From Pseudoclavibacter chungangensis (GTDB taxonomy: Bacteria > Actinomycetota > Actinomycetes > Actinomycetales > Microbacteriaceae), in assembly GCF_013410545.1 (NCBI RefSeq), contig NZ_JACCFV010000001.1:3472001-3536000 (forward strand): 64,000 nt of DNA, given 5' to 3'. This document shows, piece after piece, positions 46,670-55,688 of the stretch (positions are counted from its first letter, which is position 1; each line of letters starts with the position of its first letter). Below the pieces are notes generated by a model. The model did no database searches. It was given only the letters and a program-made list of their open reading frames with translations, and was not told the origin of the DNA. The position numbers and the translations under genes are program-made.

Positions 46670-47725
46670 TCAGTCGGCGTCGACCACCGATTCGTCCGCG
46701 TTCCGCTCCGCCGCATCGGCCGGCGCCGCAACGGCGGGAGCCTCACCGGACGACGCGTGGCCGTACGCCTCGGAGCCGCGCTCCGCGGCGACCCGCGCGA
46801 TCGCCGAATAGACCTCACCGAGCGAGAGCCCGGCCGCCTCGATGCCGAGGGGCAACAGCGAGGTCTCGGTGAGACCGGGAATCGAGTCCGCCTCGATGAA
46901 CCACGGCACGTCGTCCTCGTCGATGATCATGTCGACGCGGGCGAGGTCGCGCAGCCCGATCGTGCGTGCGGCGACGAGCGCCGTCTCGGCCGTCCGCGCT
47001 GCGGTGGCCTCGTCGAGACGAGCCGGTGCGAAGTAGGTCGTCTCACCCGCGTTGTAGCGGGCGGCGTAGTCGAAGACGCCCGAACGCGGGACCACCTCGA
47101 CGGCGGGGAGCGCCCGCAGCCCGTCACCCGTGTCCACGACACCCACCATGACCTCACGGCCGACGATCCGTCGCTCGATGAGCACGGTGTCGCCGTAGGT
47201 GAGCGCCGTCACGAGCGCCTGGGGGAAGTCCTCGAGCGCCTCGACGAACGAGACGCCCTGCGCGGAGCCACCCTCGAGCGGCTTCACGACGGCAGGGAAC
47301 TGCAGGCCGTCGGAGATGCCGGCGATCACGGTCTCGGGACCGAGCTCCTTGAAGATGCTGTTGGGCAGCACGATCGAATCGGGGGTCTGCAGTCCCGCCC
47401 GCTTCGCGAGCACCTTCGAGGTGCCCTTGTTCCAGGCGAAACGGGCCGCGCCCGGCTTCGAGCCGACGTACGGCAGGTGCGCCGCGCGCAGGAGCGCGTA
47501 GAGCGCGCCGTCCTCACCCGATGCGCCGTGGAGCACGGGCCATACGACATCGGGCGACGAGGCACGCAGACGCGAGATGACGTCGGCACCCGGGTCGATG
47601 ACCTCGACCTCGACGCCGACACGCGTGAGCGCGTCGGCGACTCGTCGACCCGAACGGAGCGAGACGTCCCGCTCGTGTGAGATGCCGCCGGCGAGGATGG
47701 CGACGTGCAGGCTGCTGGTGCTCAT
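46670..47725 (-). CDS. D-alanine--D-alanine ligase-like ATP-grasp protein
   Basis: A 351-residue ATP-grasp enzyme with the Ddl layout: GGISHERDVSLRSG (12-25), LHGASGEDGALYALLRA (65-81), PAVVKPLEGGSAQGVSF (144-160) and the Mg site FIEADSIPGLTETS (277-290). Canonical Ddl has E-x-N-T at that site, binding a second metal through Asn; here the Asn is Asp280. Substrate choice could therefore differ (D-Ala-D-Ala or a related dipeptide). About 30 C-terminal residues form an Ala/Asp/Glu tail. It is in the conserved parB-side cluster, and a separate ddl may exist elsewhere. Confidence 0.83.
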   Translation of the reverse strand: MSTSSLHVAILAGGISHERDVSLRSGRRVADALTRVGVEVEVIDPGADVISRLRASSPDVVWPVLHGASGEDGALYALLRAAHLPYVGSKPGAARFAWNKGTSKVLAKRAGLQTPDSIVLPNSIFKELGPETVIAGISDGLQFPAVVKPLEGGSAQGVSFVEALEDFPQALVTALTYGDTVLIERRIVGREVMVGVVDTGDGLRALPAVEVVPRSGVFDYAARYNAGETTYFAPARLDEATAARTAETALVAARTIGLRDLARVDMIIDEDDVPWFIEADSIPGLTETSLLPLGIEAAGLSLGEVYSAIARVAAERGSEAYGHASSGEAPAVAAPADAAERNADESVVDAD

Positions 47726-47752
47726 GTGCGTGTCCTTCTCGAACGTCGGCGG

Positions 47753-49075
47753 CTAGTTGATGTTGGGCGGCGGCGTCACGACACCGGTGTCGGCGATGGT
47801 CCGCCTCGTCGTGCCGCGGAACGTGTCGAGCAGTTCGAGCTCGCCGTTGATGACGTTCGCGAGACGCCGCACGCCCGTGCGGATCCGATCGGGCGTCGGG
47901 AAGCAGAACGACAGCCGCATCTCGTGATGCCCGCGTCCGTCGGCGAAGAACGCCGTCCCCGGGGTGTAGGCGACGAGCTCGGTCACCGCGCGCGGGAGCA
48001 TCTGCTTCGAGTCGAGGTCCTCACTCAATTGCAGCCACGTGAAGAAGCCGCCACCGGGCTTCGTCCACGTGAACTGCGGCAGGTGCTCGCGAAGGGCCTC
48101 GTCCATCGCATCACGGCGCTCGCGATACACCCCCCGGTACTCCTCGATCTGCTCCTGCCAGTCGCTCTGCCGCAGGTACTCCGTGACGACCCACTGGTTG
48201 AACGTCGACGGCGAGAGGATCGACGACTCGACGGCCAGGATCAGCTTCTCGCGGATCGCGTGCGGCGCCAGGACGTAGCCGACGCGCAGGCCGGGCGAGA
48301 GGATCTTCGAGAACGAGCCGAGATAGATCACCCCGTCGGCGTCGAGGGAGCGGATCGCCGGCGGTGCGGGTTCGTCGAAGTAGAGCAGCCCGTACGGATT
48401 GTCCTCGAGGATGAGGATGTGCTCGCGGCGGCAGATCTCGAGGATCTGCCTGCGCCGCTCGAGCGACATCGTGATCGCGGAGGGATTGTTGAAGTTCGCG
48501 ACCGTGTAGAGGAACTTGATGTGCCGTCCTTCGGCACGCAAGCGCGTGATCGTGGCGGAGAGCGCGTCCGGGTCGAGCCCGTCGGCGTCGATGTCGACGT
48601 GCACGACGTCCGCCTGGTACGAGCGGAACGTGCCGATCGCACCGACGTAACTCGGCGACTCCGCGAGCACGACGTCGCCGGGGTCGAGGAACAGCTTCGC
48701 GACGAGGTCGAGCGCGTGCTGCGATCCCGTCGTCGTGACGATGTCGTCGGCCGACGCGTCCGTGATGCCCTCGAGCGCCATGACCTCGAGGATCATCTCG
48801 CGGATCTGCGGAATGCCCTGCCCGCCGCCGTACTGCAACGCCTCGGCGCCGTGCTCGGACATCATCGTGCGGAACGCCGACTCGATGAGCTCCTCGGGAA
48901 GCGCCTCCACGAACGGCATGCCGCCTGCCAGGGAGACCACCTCGGGCCTCGAGGCGACGGCGAAGAGGGCTCGCACCTCGCTCGCGCTCAACCCCGCCGT
49001 GCGTGCGGCGTAGCTGTCGAACCAGGGGTCGAGGTTGCGTCCGGCCTGCTGCGGGCCGACGCCGATCGGTGTCAC
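47753..49075 (-). CDS. PLP-dependent aminotransferase (class I/II)
   Basis: A 440-residue aminotransferase without an HTH domain, of the 2-aminoadipate/aromatic (LysN/ARO8-like) type. It has SLAGGMPFVEALPEELI at the start, QYGGGQGIPQIREMI, TGSQHALDLVAKLFLDPGD, NFNNPSAITMS and the Schiff-base motif YLGSFSKILSPGLRVGY. The GTG start at 49075 is preceded by GGAGG. The same neighbour occurs beside parB in related actinobacteria. The substrate is unknown. It is the first gene of a unit that reads on into the ddl-like gene. Confidence 0.85.
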   Translation of the reverse strand: MTPIGVGPQQAGRNLDPWFDSYAARTAGLSASEVRALFAVASRPEVVSLAGGMPFVEALPEELIESAFRTMMSEHGAEALQYGGGQGIPQIREMILEVMALEGITDASADDIVTTTGSQHALDLVAKLFLDPGDVVLAESPSYVGAIGTFRSYQADVVHVDIDADGLDPDALSATITRLRAEGRHIKFLYTVANFNNPSAITMSLERRRQILEICRREHILILEDNPYGLLYFDEPAPPAIRSLDADGVIYLGSFSKILSPGLRVGYVLAPHAIREKLILAVESSILSPSTFNQWVVTEYLRQSDWQEQIEEYRGVYRERRDAMDEALREHLPQFTWTKPGGGFFTWLQLSEDLDSKQMLPRAVTELVAYTPGTAFFADGRGHHEMRLSFCFPTPDRIRTGVRRLANVINGELELLDTFRGTTRRTIADTGVVTPPPNIN

Positions 49076-49189
49076 GATGCGTGTCCTCCGTCTCGTCGAA
49101 GTGCCAGGATACGCCCGCGCGCGGCCGTGACGGACCACCGACTCGTCCGCGCCCACGTCACGCTCGGTCCGTCGGCGGTCGGGCGGGAA

Positions 49190-49231
49190 CGCCGGAGGCG
49201 GGCACACCTCTCGGTGTGCCCGCCTCCGGCG
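49190..49231 (-). terminator. Strong terminator after trxB-trxA
   Basis: Perfect 19-bp arms, 49190-49208 and 49213-49231, with a TCTC loop, located 17 bases past the trxA stop codon on the minus strand and before the aminotransferase gene. Confidence 0.85.
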
Positions 49232-49247
49232 AGCGGTCCTCGATGCG

Positions 49248-49568
49248 TCAGAGGAAGGCCGCGAGCTCGCGCTCGAGGACGGCCTTCGGCCGCGACCCGA
49301 TGAACTCCGAGACCTGCTTGCCGTCCTTGAAGACCTTCATGGCCGGGATCGAGGTGATGCCGTACTGCGCAGCGAGCTGCGGTTCGGCGTCGACGTCGAC
49401 CTTCACGAGCTTGAGGTTCTCGTGTTCCTCGGCCAGCTGGTCGAGGATGGGCGAGACCTGACGACACGGACCGCACCAGGCGGCCCAGAAGTCGACGAGG
49501 ACCGTCTTGTCGGTGCCCTCGATCTCGTCCTGGAACGTGGCTGTGGTCGCGTTGATGGCGTTGGACAT
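49248..49568 (-). CDS. trxA: Thioredoxin
   Basis: A 106-residue thioredoxin with the active site WCGPC (residues 31-35), KVDVDAEPQLAAQYGITSIP and the cis-Pro76 in SIPAMK. I chose the ATG at 49568, six bases after GGAAGGA. It lies 22 bases downstream of trxB and is reduced by it. Confidence 0.97.
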   Translation of the reverse strand: MSNAINATTATFQDEIEGTDKTVLVDFWAAWCGPCRQVSPILDQLAEEHENLKLVKVDVDAEPQLAAQYGITSIPAMKVFKDGKQVSEFIGSRPKAVLERELAAFL

Positions 49569-49590
49569 CTGCATTCCTTCCGGTGGTGGT

Positions 49591-50646
49591 TCAGTCGCGC
49601 TGGTCGCCGAGCGCGACGGGGGTGAACGTGAATGTGGCGTCCGTGGCGGTGCCGTCGGACTCGACCGCGGACGTGACGAGGTCCGCGTCCTCGTCGGTCC
49701 AGGCGTCCTGCGCGAGCAACTCGGTCGGGAGCCCCGTGAGGTGGTGCTCGGCGTCGAGGGCTGCGACGCAGCCGGAGCCGGCAGCCGTGATCGCCTGGCG
49801 GTAGTGGGGATCGACGACGTCACCGCACGCGAAGACGCCCGGCACGCTCGTGCGCGAACTGCGCCCCTCGACCGCGATCGTGCCCTCGGCCGTCAGATCG
49901 ACCTTGCCCTGGACGAGGTCGGTGCGCGGATCGTTGCCGATCGCGACGAACAGCCCCGTCACGTCGAGCGTCGACTCCTCACCCGTGACGGTGTCGCGCA
50001 GCCGGATCCCCGTCACGTTCGGGTCACCGAGCACCTCCTCGACCGTCGCGTTGAGCCGCCAATCGATCTTCGGGTTCGCGCGGGCGCGCTCGATCATGAT
50101 GTTCGAGGCGCGCAGGTTCTCGGAGCGGTGGATGATCGTGACCCGATCGGCGAAGCGCGTGAGGAAGGTCGCCTCCTCCATCGCGGAGTCACCGCCGCCG
50201 ACGACCGCGATGTGCTGCTCCTTGAAGAACGCACCGTCGCACGTCGCACACCACGAGACGCCGCGACCGGCGAGCCGGTCCTCCGACTCGAGGCCGAGGC
50301 GACGGTACGCCGACCCGGTCGCGAGGATGACCGTGAGGGCCTCGAACTCGCCCGAGTAGCTCGTGACGACGCGCTTGACCGGGCCGTCGAGGTGCAACTC
50401 GGTGACGTCGTCGTTCACGAGCTCCGCGCCGAAGCGCTCGGCCTGCGCCTGGAGCTTCTCCATGAGGTCGGGGCCCATGACGCCGTCGGGGAAACCGGGG
50501 AAGTTCTCGACGTCCGTCGTGTTCATGAGCTCGCCACCGATCTCCACGCTCGACGTGATGACGACGGGTTTGAGACCGGCGCGGGCCGCGTAGATGGCTG
50601 CCGTGTAACCGGCTGGGCCGGAACCGACGATGACGACGTTGCGCAT
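49591..50646 (-). CDS. trxB: Thioredoxin reductase
   Basis: A 351-residue FAD/NADPH flavoenzyme. The FAD site is VVIVGSGPAGYTAAIYAARA, the redox CATC is Cys133/Cys136, the NADPH site is VVGGGDSAMEEA with HRSENLRAS, and the FAD-binding GVFACGDVVDPHYRQA closes the fold. About 35 extra C-terminal residues after the fold, rich in Asp/Thr, are unusual. It is coupled with trxA and upstream of the strong terminator. Confidence 0.96.
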   Translation of the reverse strand: MRNVVIVGSGPAGYTAAIYAARAGLKPVVITSSVEIGGELMNTTDVENFPGFPDGVMGPDLMEKLQAQAERFGAELVNDDVTELHLDGPVKRVVTSYSGEFEALTVILATGSAYRRLGLESEDRLAGRGVSWCATCDGAFFKEQHIAVVGGGDSAMEEATFLTRFADRVTIIHRSENLRASNIMIERARANPKIDWRLNATVEEVLGDPNVTGIRLRDTVTGEESTLDVTGLFVAIGNDPRTDLVQGKVDLTAEGTIAVEGRSSRTSVPGVFACGDVVDPHYRQAITAAGSGCVAALDAEHHLTGLPTELLAQDAWTDEDADLVTSAVESDGTATDATFTFTPVALGDQRD

Positions 50647-50720
50647 GGAACCTCCGGGATGAGCGCGTACGAGGAGGGAAACGCGCCCAGCGTAACGGCT
50701 ATTCCCGTCTGCGCCCGGGG

Positions 50721-53255
50721 TCAGTCGTCGTCGCCGAACCAGCTCGCGAGCAGGTCCTGTCCGCTCTCGCCGTCGTCAGGGTCGACCGTGGGCGGCGGCG
50801 TCCGACGCGGCGGCGTGCGGTCCTGCGGGCGCGGGGTGGCGGGTGGCTCGGTCCTGCGCTCGGAGCCGTTCGTGGGGTGGGCCGCACGTCCCTCCGCGGC
50901 CGCCGGAGGCGCGGCCGCGAAGCGCTGTGTCGGCGGGTGGGCCGAGGAGTCGGGCGTCTCACGAGCCCGGCGCTCGGGTTGCGGGGCAGTGCCGCTCGGT
51001 GGAGTCCGCCGGGCGGGACGTTCGGTGGGCGTGCGCTGCAACCGCTGCGCCGACGTCGGATCGGCGGGCGGAGCGTTCCGCCAGCGCTCCGGCAGCTGTC
51101 GTGCACCGTCCGACGCGCTCGGCGTGCGGTGCTCCGCGTGCGCGTCCGGGACCGCCTGCGCATCGCCTGCGGCACCCGGCCAGGGTGCGCCCACGGGCCC
51201 GCCGGGGCCATCCGTCTCGTGCGGCGGCCGCCCCGCCCGCTCGGCGGCGGCCCGGGCGCGCTCGGCGGCGATCCGGCGCGCCTGCAGGGCCGCGGCGGCC
51301 CTCGCCTCGAGTTCACGACGCTCGCGTCGCGTGCGCGGGCCGGTCGTCGACGTCGCGTGCATGGGCAGGATGATGCCGGCCGTCGTGAGGTCGCCCGTCG
51401 CGCCCTGCATGCTCCACGCCCCGGCGTACGCGTGCTCCTCGCGCTCGCTCACCCGGGCCGCACGCTGCGCGGCGACCTCGAGCTCCTCGGGCGTCGGACG
51501 CGACGGGACGCCCACGGGGTCCGTCGGTGGTTCGGGCGCCTGCGGCAGGTCCTCGACCTGGATGAGCTCCGTCGCCGGGCCCGCGGACCAGTCGATCTCC
51601 GCCGGCTCCGGCTCGATCTCCTCGACGGACGCCGCCCGGCCCTTCCCGAACCGTCGGAGCACCGGGGCGAGCGCGTCGCGCAGATCGCTCGAACGCATGA
51701 CCGCGAGGACGACGACGTAGACGATCGCCATGACGGTGCCGCCGACGGCACACGCGACGAGCGCGTTCACGAGGCCCGAGCGGGCGAAGCCCTCGTGATC
51801 GTACGCACCGAGGAGCCACATGAGCCCGACACCGACGAGGGCGGCGGCGACCGCCGCGACGCCGTAGACCGTGTACGAGCGAACGATCCGCGCCGCGTCG
51901 ACGCCGCCCACGCGTCGCCGGAGCAGCGTGAACAGGATCGAGAGACGCACGGCCGACATGACCGTCTGTGCGAGCGCGAGCCCCGCGGCGATGAACTCCA
52001 CGGGCAGCGTCGACGCCATCGCCATGAGGAACACGTGCACCGGCAGCGTGCTGAGGAAGACCCAGAACTGGCTGCGCGTGTCCTCGAGGGCGTAGAAGGC
52101 CCGCTGGACGAGGAACAGGCCGCAGAACGGCACGAGCCCGAGCAGGAAACAGCACAGCACGATCGCGAGCGAGTCGACGCCCGTCTGTGTCGACTCGAAG
52201 ATGCGCGCGAACGCGGGCGATATGACGGCGATCCCGAGCGCCGCGAACACGATGAACAGGCCGATGAGGCGTGCGCCGCCGCTGAAGTCGCGCACGTAGT
52301 CGGCCATGCGACTCTCGCTCGCCGCCTCGCTCATGCGCGTGAAGTACGCCGTCGCGATCGAGACCGCGACGACGGCGTGCGGGAGCGCGAAGATGAGGAA
52401 CGCGTTCGAGAAGGCCGCGACGCTCGCCGCCTGCCCGAACGCGATGTTGAGCACGATCGTCTCGACGATGCCCGCCGACTGCGTGATGAGCAGCATCCCG
52501 AACGTCCAGCTCGCGAGCTTGCCCGCTCGACCGAGCCCCGTGCCGCGGAAGTGGAAGTCCGGCCGGTACCGCAGGCCGACGCGGCGCCAGAAGAGGAACA
52601 GCACCATCGCCTGGATCGCGACACCGAGCGTCGTCGTCCCGCCGAGGAACGCGACCATGTCGGGTGTCCACGCCTCGACCGGGCGCGTGCCGGAGGGGTC
52701 GGCACCGAAGATCGCACTGAACGCGAACAGTCCGACGATCGACACGACGTTGTTGATGACGGGCGCCCACGTGAAGGGACCGAACATGCCGCGCGCGTTC
52801 AGGATCTCGCCGAGCACCGCGTACAGGCCGTAGAAGAAGACCTGGGGCATGCACCAGAAGCCGAAGGCGACGACGAGGGCGAGGTTCGCCGGGTCGAGCG
52901 ATGCCCCGTAGATCATCGAGATGAGCGGCACCGCGAGTGTGGCGACGACCGTGAGGCCACCGAGGACGACGATCGCGAGCGTCACGAGCCGGTTGATGTA
53001 GCTCTGTCCACCGTCCTCGTGCCGCGCGGCGCGCACGACCTGCGGGATGAGGACGGCGCTGAGCATGCCGCCGGCGATGATCGAGTAGATGTTGCTCGGC
53101 AATTGCATCGCGTTCTGGAACGCGTCCGCCGAGGCCGAGCCGACGATACCGATCGTGTTGGCGAGGATGATCGCCTTCACGAAACCGAGGACGCGGGACA
53201 CCATCGTGCCCGACGCGAGCAGTGCACTCGCGCGGCCGATCCCACCTCCGGCCAT
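50721..53255 (-). CDS. murJ: Lipid II flippase MurJ (MviN) with long cytoplasmic tail
   Basis: An 844-residue MurJ. The membrane part (about residues 1-530) has about 14 helices and starts SALLASGTMVSRVLGFVKAI; QFHNAMQLPSNIYSI-like SADAFQNAMQLPSNIYSIIAGG, GILLITQSAGIVE-type and GLFLVQRAFYALEDTRSQF segments mark the family. Residues about 550-844 are a Pro/Arg/Ala-rich disordered tail. In mycobacteria the tail carries a pseudokinase-like domain; none is visible here. It is downstream of DUF6049, as in Mycobacterium (Rv3910/Rv3909 order). Confidence 0.93.
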   Translation of the reverse strand: MAGGGIGRASALLASGTMVSRVLGFVKAIILANTIGIVGSASADAFQNAMQLPSNIYSIIAGGMLSAVLIPQVVRAARHEDGGQSYINRLVTLAIVVLGGLTVVATLAVPLISMIYGASLDPANLALVVAFGFWCMPQVFFYGLYAVLGEILNARGMFGPFTWAPVINNVVSIVGLFAFSAIFGADPSGTRPVEAWTPDMVAFLGGTTTLGVAIQAMVLFLFWRRVGLRYRPDFHFRGTGLGRAGKLASWTFGMLLITQSAGIVETIVLNIAFGQAASVAAFSNAFLIFALPHAVVAVSIATAYFTRMSEAASESRMADYVRDFSGGARLIGLFIVFAALGIAVISPAFARIFESTQTGVDSLAIVLCCFLLGLVPFCGLFLVQRAFYALEDTRSQFWVFLSTLPVHVFLMAMASTLPVEFIAAGLALAQTVMSAVRLSILFTLLRRRVGGVDAARIVRSYTVYGVAAVAAALVGVGLMWLLGAYDHEGFARSGLVNALVACAVGGTVMAIVYVVVLAVMRSSDLRDALAPVLRRFGKGRAASVEEIEPEPAEIDWSAGPATELIQVEDLPQAPEPPTDPVGVPSRPTPEELEVAAQRAARVSEREEHAYAGAWSMQGATGDLTTAGIILPMHATSTTGPRTRRERRELEARAAAALQARRIAAERARAAAERAGRPPHETDGPGGPVGAPWPGAAGDAQAVPDAHAEHRTPSASDGARQLPERWRNAPPADPTSAQRLQRTPTERPARRTPPSGTAPQPERRARETPDSSAHPPTQRFAAAPPAAAEGRAAHPTNGSERRTEPPATPRPQDRTPPRRTPPPTVDPDDGESGQDLLASWFGDDD

Positions 53256-53257
53256 AC

Positions 53258-55558
53258 CTACTCCTCGGTCGTGCCGACCTCGTCGGGGCCGGTCGAAGCC
53301 CCTACTCTCTCACGGCGCCGCTTTCGCACCGTTCTGACCACTCCGGCAACGAAAAGCAACACGAGTCCCACACTGAACACGATCATGCCGACGGCCTCCC
53401 ACTCGGCCTGCACGTTGATGTTCAATGTGGCGGCGGGACCCGTGAGCTCGGTTCCCTCGGGGGTGAGCAGGACCACATCGGCCGAGGTGGCGCCGTTCGT
53501 GATCGCGGTGACGGGCACCTGCGCGCGGGCCATCGAGTTCGGCTCGATCACGAGCGTGACCGGTTCGCCGGCCTCGATCCGACCCGTGACGGGACGCAGA
53601 TCGACCTGGACGGTCACCCGTTCCTCGGTGTCGTTCGTGACGAAGATCGGCAGATCGGTCTGTCGTCCGACGAGCTGGATGTCGCTCGTGTCGGCGACGT
53701 GGACGCTCGCCTCCGTGGCGTCCACGAGGTCCGTGAACAGCGTGCACGCCGATGCCCACGGCTCGGCGCGTGTCACGTACCCCGTCGAGAGCGTCGACAG
53801 GAGGGTTCCCCGTAGTTCGCCCGTGAAGCGCTCGGGATCGTCGAAGATGCTGCTGTACCCGATCGCCCGCTGCTCGGACGCGAACAGCGCGGCGGTGCGA
53901 TCCACCGCGGCCTGATCGTGGCCCCCACCGACGAGCGTCGCGGTGAGCGTGCCGTCGGCCTCCTCGGTCGACGGGAACGAGGCGGTCTCCAGATCCGACC
54001 ACGCGTTGCCGTCGAGGGTCCGAAGGAGTGCGCCGAGCCGGCCGGGATCGTCGAGTGCCGAGCGGCCGACGGTGGCCAGCAGGTGGCGGGGCTCGTAGGG
54101 CAGCTCGCGCGCGACGACCGCGAGGATCGAGGACGCGAGGGACGTCGCCGCATTCCATTCGGCGTCGGTGTCGGACGCGGCGGCGTCCGCGACGGCCGAG
54201 GAGAGGCGCGTGTCGGCGACGAGTGCGGACCAGCCGTCGACGAGCGTGGCGGCGGGCGGCGTCGCGTTGGCATCGGCGTACAGCTCGATGTTCGACGCAT
54301 CGAGAACGAGGTGCTTCGCACCCCAGTCGGCGAGGACGCTCGCCTGCCCGGGGGCGAGCGTCGCCGCCGCCGGCCACGCGACGTTCTCGATCGTGTACGG
54401 GAATGCCGCGAGCTCCTCGTAGTCGGGCGTCTCGTCGTCGTCGCCCGCGGTCGCGGACGGGTCGGGCGAGCCGGACTCCCCGTCACCTCCGCCGCTCGGG
54501 GTGGTCGAGGGCGTCTCGTCGGTCGCGGTCGTGCTCGCCGTCGAGGTGGGCGACGCGGTCGGCGTCGTGCGCGACGGATCGAGCGCGAACCCGATGTCCG
54601 AGAGGGCGGGCGGGGTGGTCGCCCCCGCCTGCATCATGAGTCCCTCGTCGGCATCGGCGTAGGGCAGTGCGAACGAGTCGTTCGGGAGTTCGGTCAGACG
54701 TTCGAGCCAGCGCTCGGCGGAGGGCGGTGCGGCATCGCCGAGCGCACGGATGGAGAACACGATGCGCGGGTCGATCGCGAGCACGGCCGCGGTTCCGTCC
54801 ACCGCGTCGAGCAGTCGGGTGAGGCGACCGGTCGGCGCGGTGAGCGCCTCCAGGGTCTCCTCCGACAGGACGGCCGCGGTCGACTCGGGTGGGACGATCG
54901 GCACGATGATCGAGAGGGGGGTGGGAAGGGCGTCGGGGGTCGCCGCGTACACGATCGACGCGCGGGCCTGCCCCTGCTCCGAACCCGAGTGCAGGTACCG
55001 CGCCGCGACGCCGCGAGGTCCGAACTCCGCGTCCGCACCGAGCGGCAACGATCCGGCTGGGACGGTGACGTACACGGTGGTGGATGTTCCCGCGGCGACC
55101 TCCGGCACGTCCGCGCTCGCGAGCTGCGTCCCCAGATCGTCGTCGGCCCCGGTCGCGGGCTGCGACATCCACGCATCGAGTGCGGCCCTCGAGTCGATCG
55201 TGCCGGTCGCGAGCGAGAAGACGGCGGTCCCCGCCGGGCTCGCGTCGCCCGTCCGATTCACCACGACGAGTTCGAGGTCCAGGTCCTGGCCCGGTGCGAG
55301 GGTCCCGCCGGAGCCCGGCGCCAGGAAGACGGTGACCGCACCGTCGCTCGCCTGCTCGGTGAAGCCCGTCGTGGCCGGGCTCGCCGGGCTCGCGAGTGCC
55401 GCGTCCGAGGGGGCCGGGGTCGACTGCGCCGCCGGGTCGGCGGCAGCCGGCGCTGCGAGCCCCCCGAACGCGACCGACGCCAGCACCGCGGCCGGGACCA
55501 GGTGCCGTGCGATCACACGGAGGAACCGCGACGCACTGCGTCGAGCGGCCTGGTCCAT
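53258..55558 (-). CDS. DUF6049 family secreted, membrane-anchored protein
   Basis: A 766-residue protein with a signal peptide (RRSASRFLRVIARHLVPAAV... ending AAPAAADP near residue 45) and one C-terminal helix (GMIVFSVGLVLLFVAGVV) before a basic tail. The extracellular part has an immunoglobulin-like start (APGSGGTLAPGQDLDLELVV) and long low-complexity Ser/Thr/Asp insertions near residues 340-385. Its conserved place between murJ and the CCA-adding enzyme suggests a role in cell-wall assembly; no activity is known. I chose the ATG at 55558; a longer start at 55567 is possible. It overlaps nothing and abuts murJ by two bases. Confidence 0.82.
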   Translation of the reverse strand: MDQAARRSASRFLRVIARHLVPAAVLASVAFGGLAAPAAADPAAQSTPAPSDAALASPASPATTGFTEQASDGAVTVFLAPGSGGTLAPGQDLDLELVVVNRTGDASPAGTAVFSLATGTIDSRAALDAWMSQPATGADDDLGTQLASADVPEVAAGTSTTVYVTVPAGSLPLGADAEFGPRGVAARYLHSGSEQGQARASIVYAATPDALPTPLSIIVPIVPPESTAAVLSEETLEALTAPTGRLTRLLDAVDGTAAVLAIDPRIVFSIRALGDAAPPSAERWLERLTELPNDSFALPYADADEGLMMQAGATTPPALSDIGFALDPSRTTPTASPTSTASTTATDETPSTTPSGGGDGESGSPDPSATAGDDDETPDYEELAAFPYTIENVAWPAAATLAPGQASVLADWGAKHLVLDASNIELYADANATPPAATLVDGWSALVADTRLSSAVADAAASDTDAEWNAATSLASSILAVVARELPYEPRHLLATVGRSALDDPGRLGALLRTLDGNAWSDLETASFPSTEEADGTLTATLVGGGHDQAAVDRTAALFASEQRAIGYSSIFDDPERFTGELRGTLLSTLSTGYVTRAEPWASACTLFTDLVDATEASVHVADTSDIQLVGRQTDLPIFVTNDTEERVTVQVDLRPVTGRIEAGEPVTLVIEPNSMARAQVPVTAITNGATSADVVLLTPEGTELTGPAATLNINVQAEWEAVGMIVFSVGLVLLFVAGVVRTVRKRRRERVGASTGPDEVGTTEE

Positions 55559-55688
55559 GCCGCCCATCGTACGGGCACCGGTCGCGCGCGTCGGCACGCC
55601 GAAGCGCGGGCACGGGCTGCGGGCGGCAGTGGGGCCTCTCGTGACGACGAGCGACATCGCCGTCGCGGCGCGCTCCTACACTGGACGG

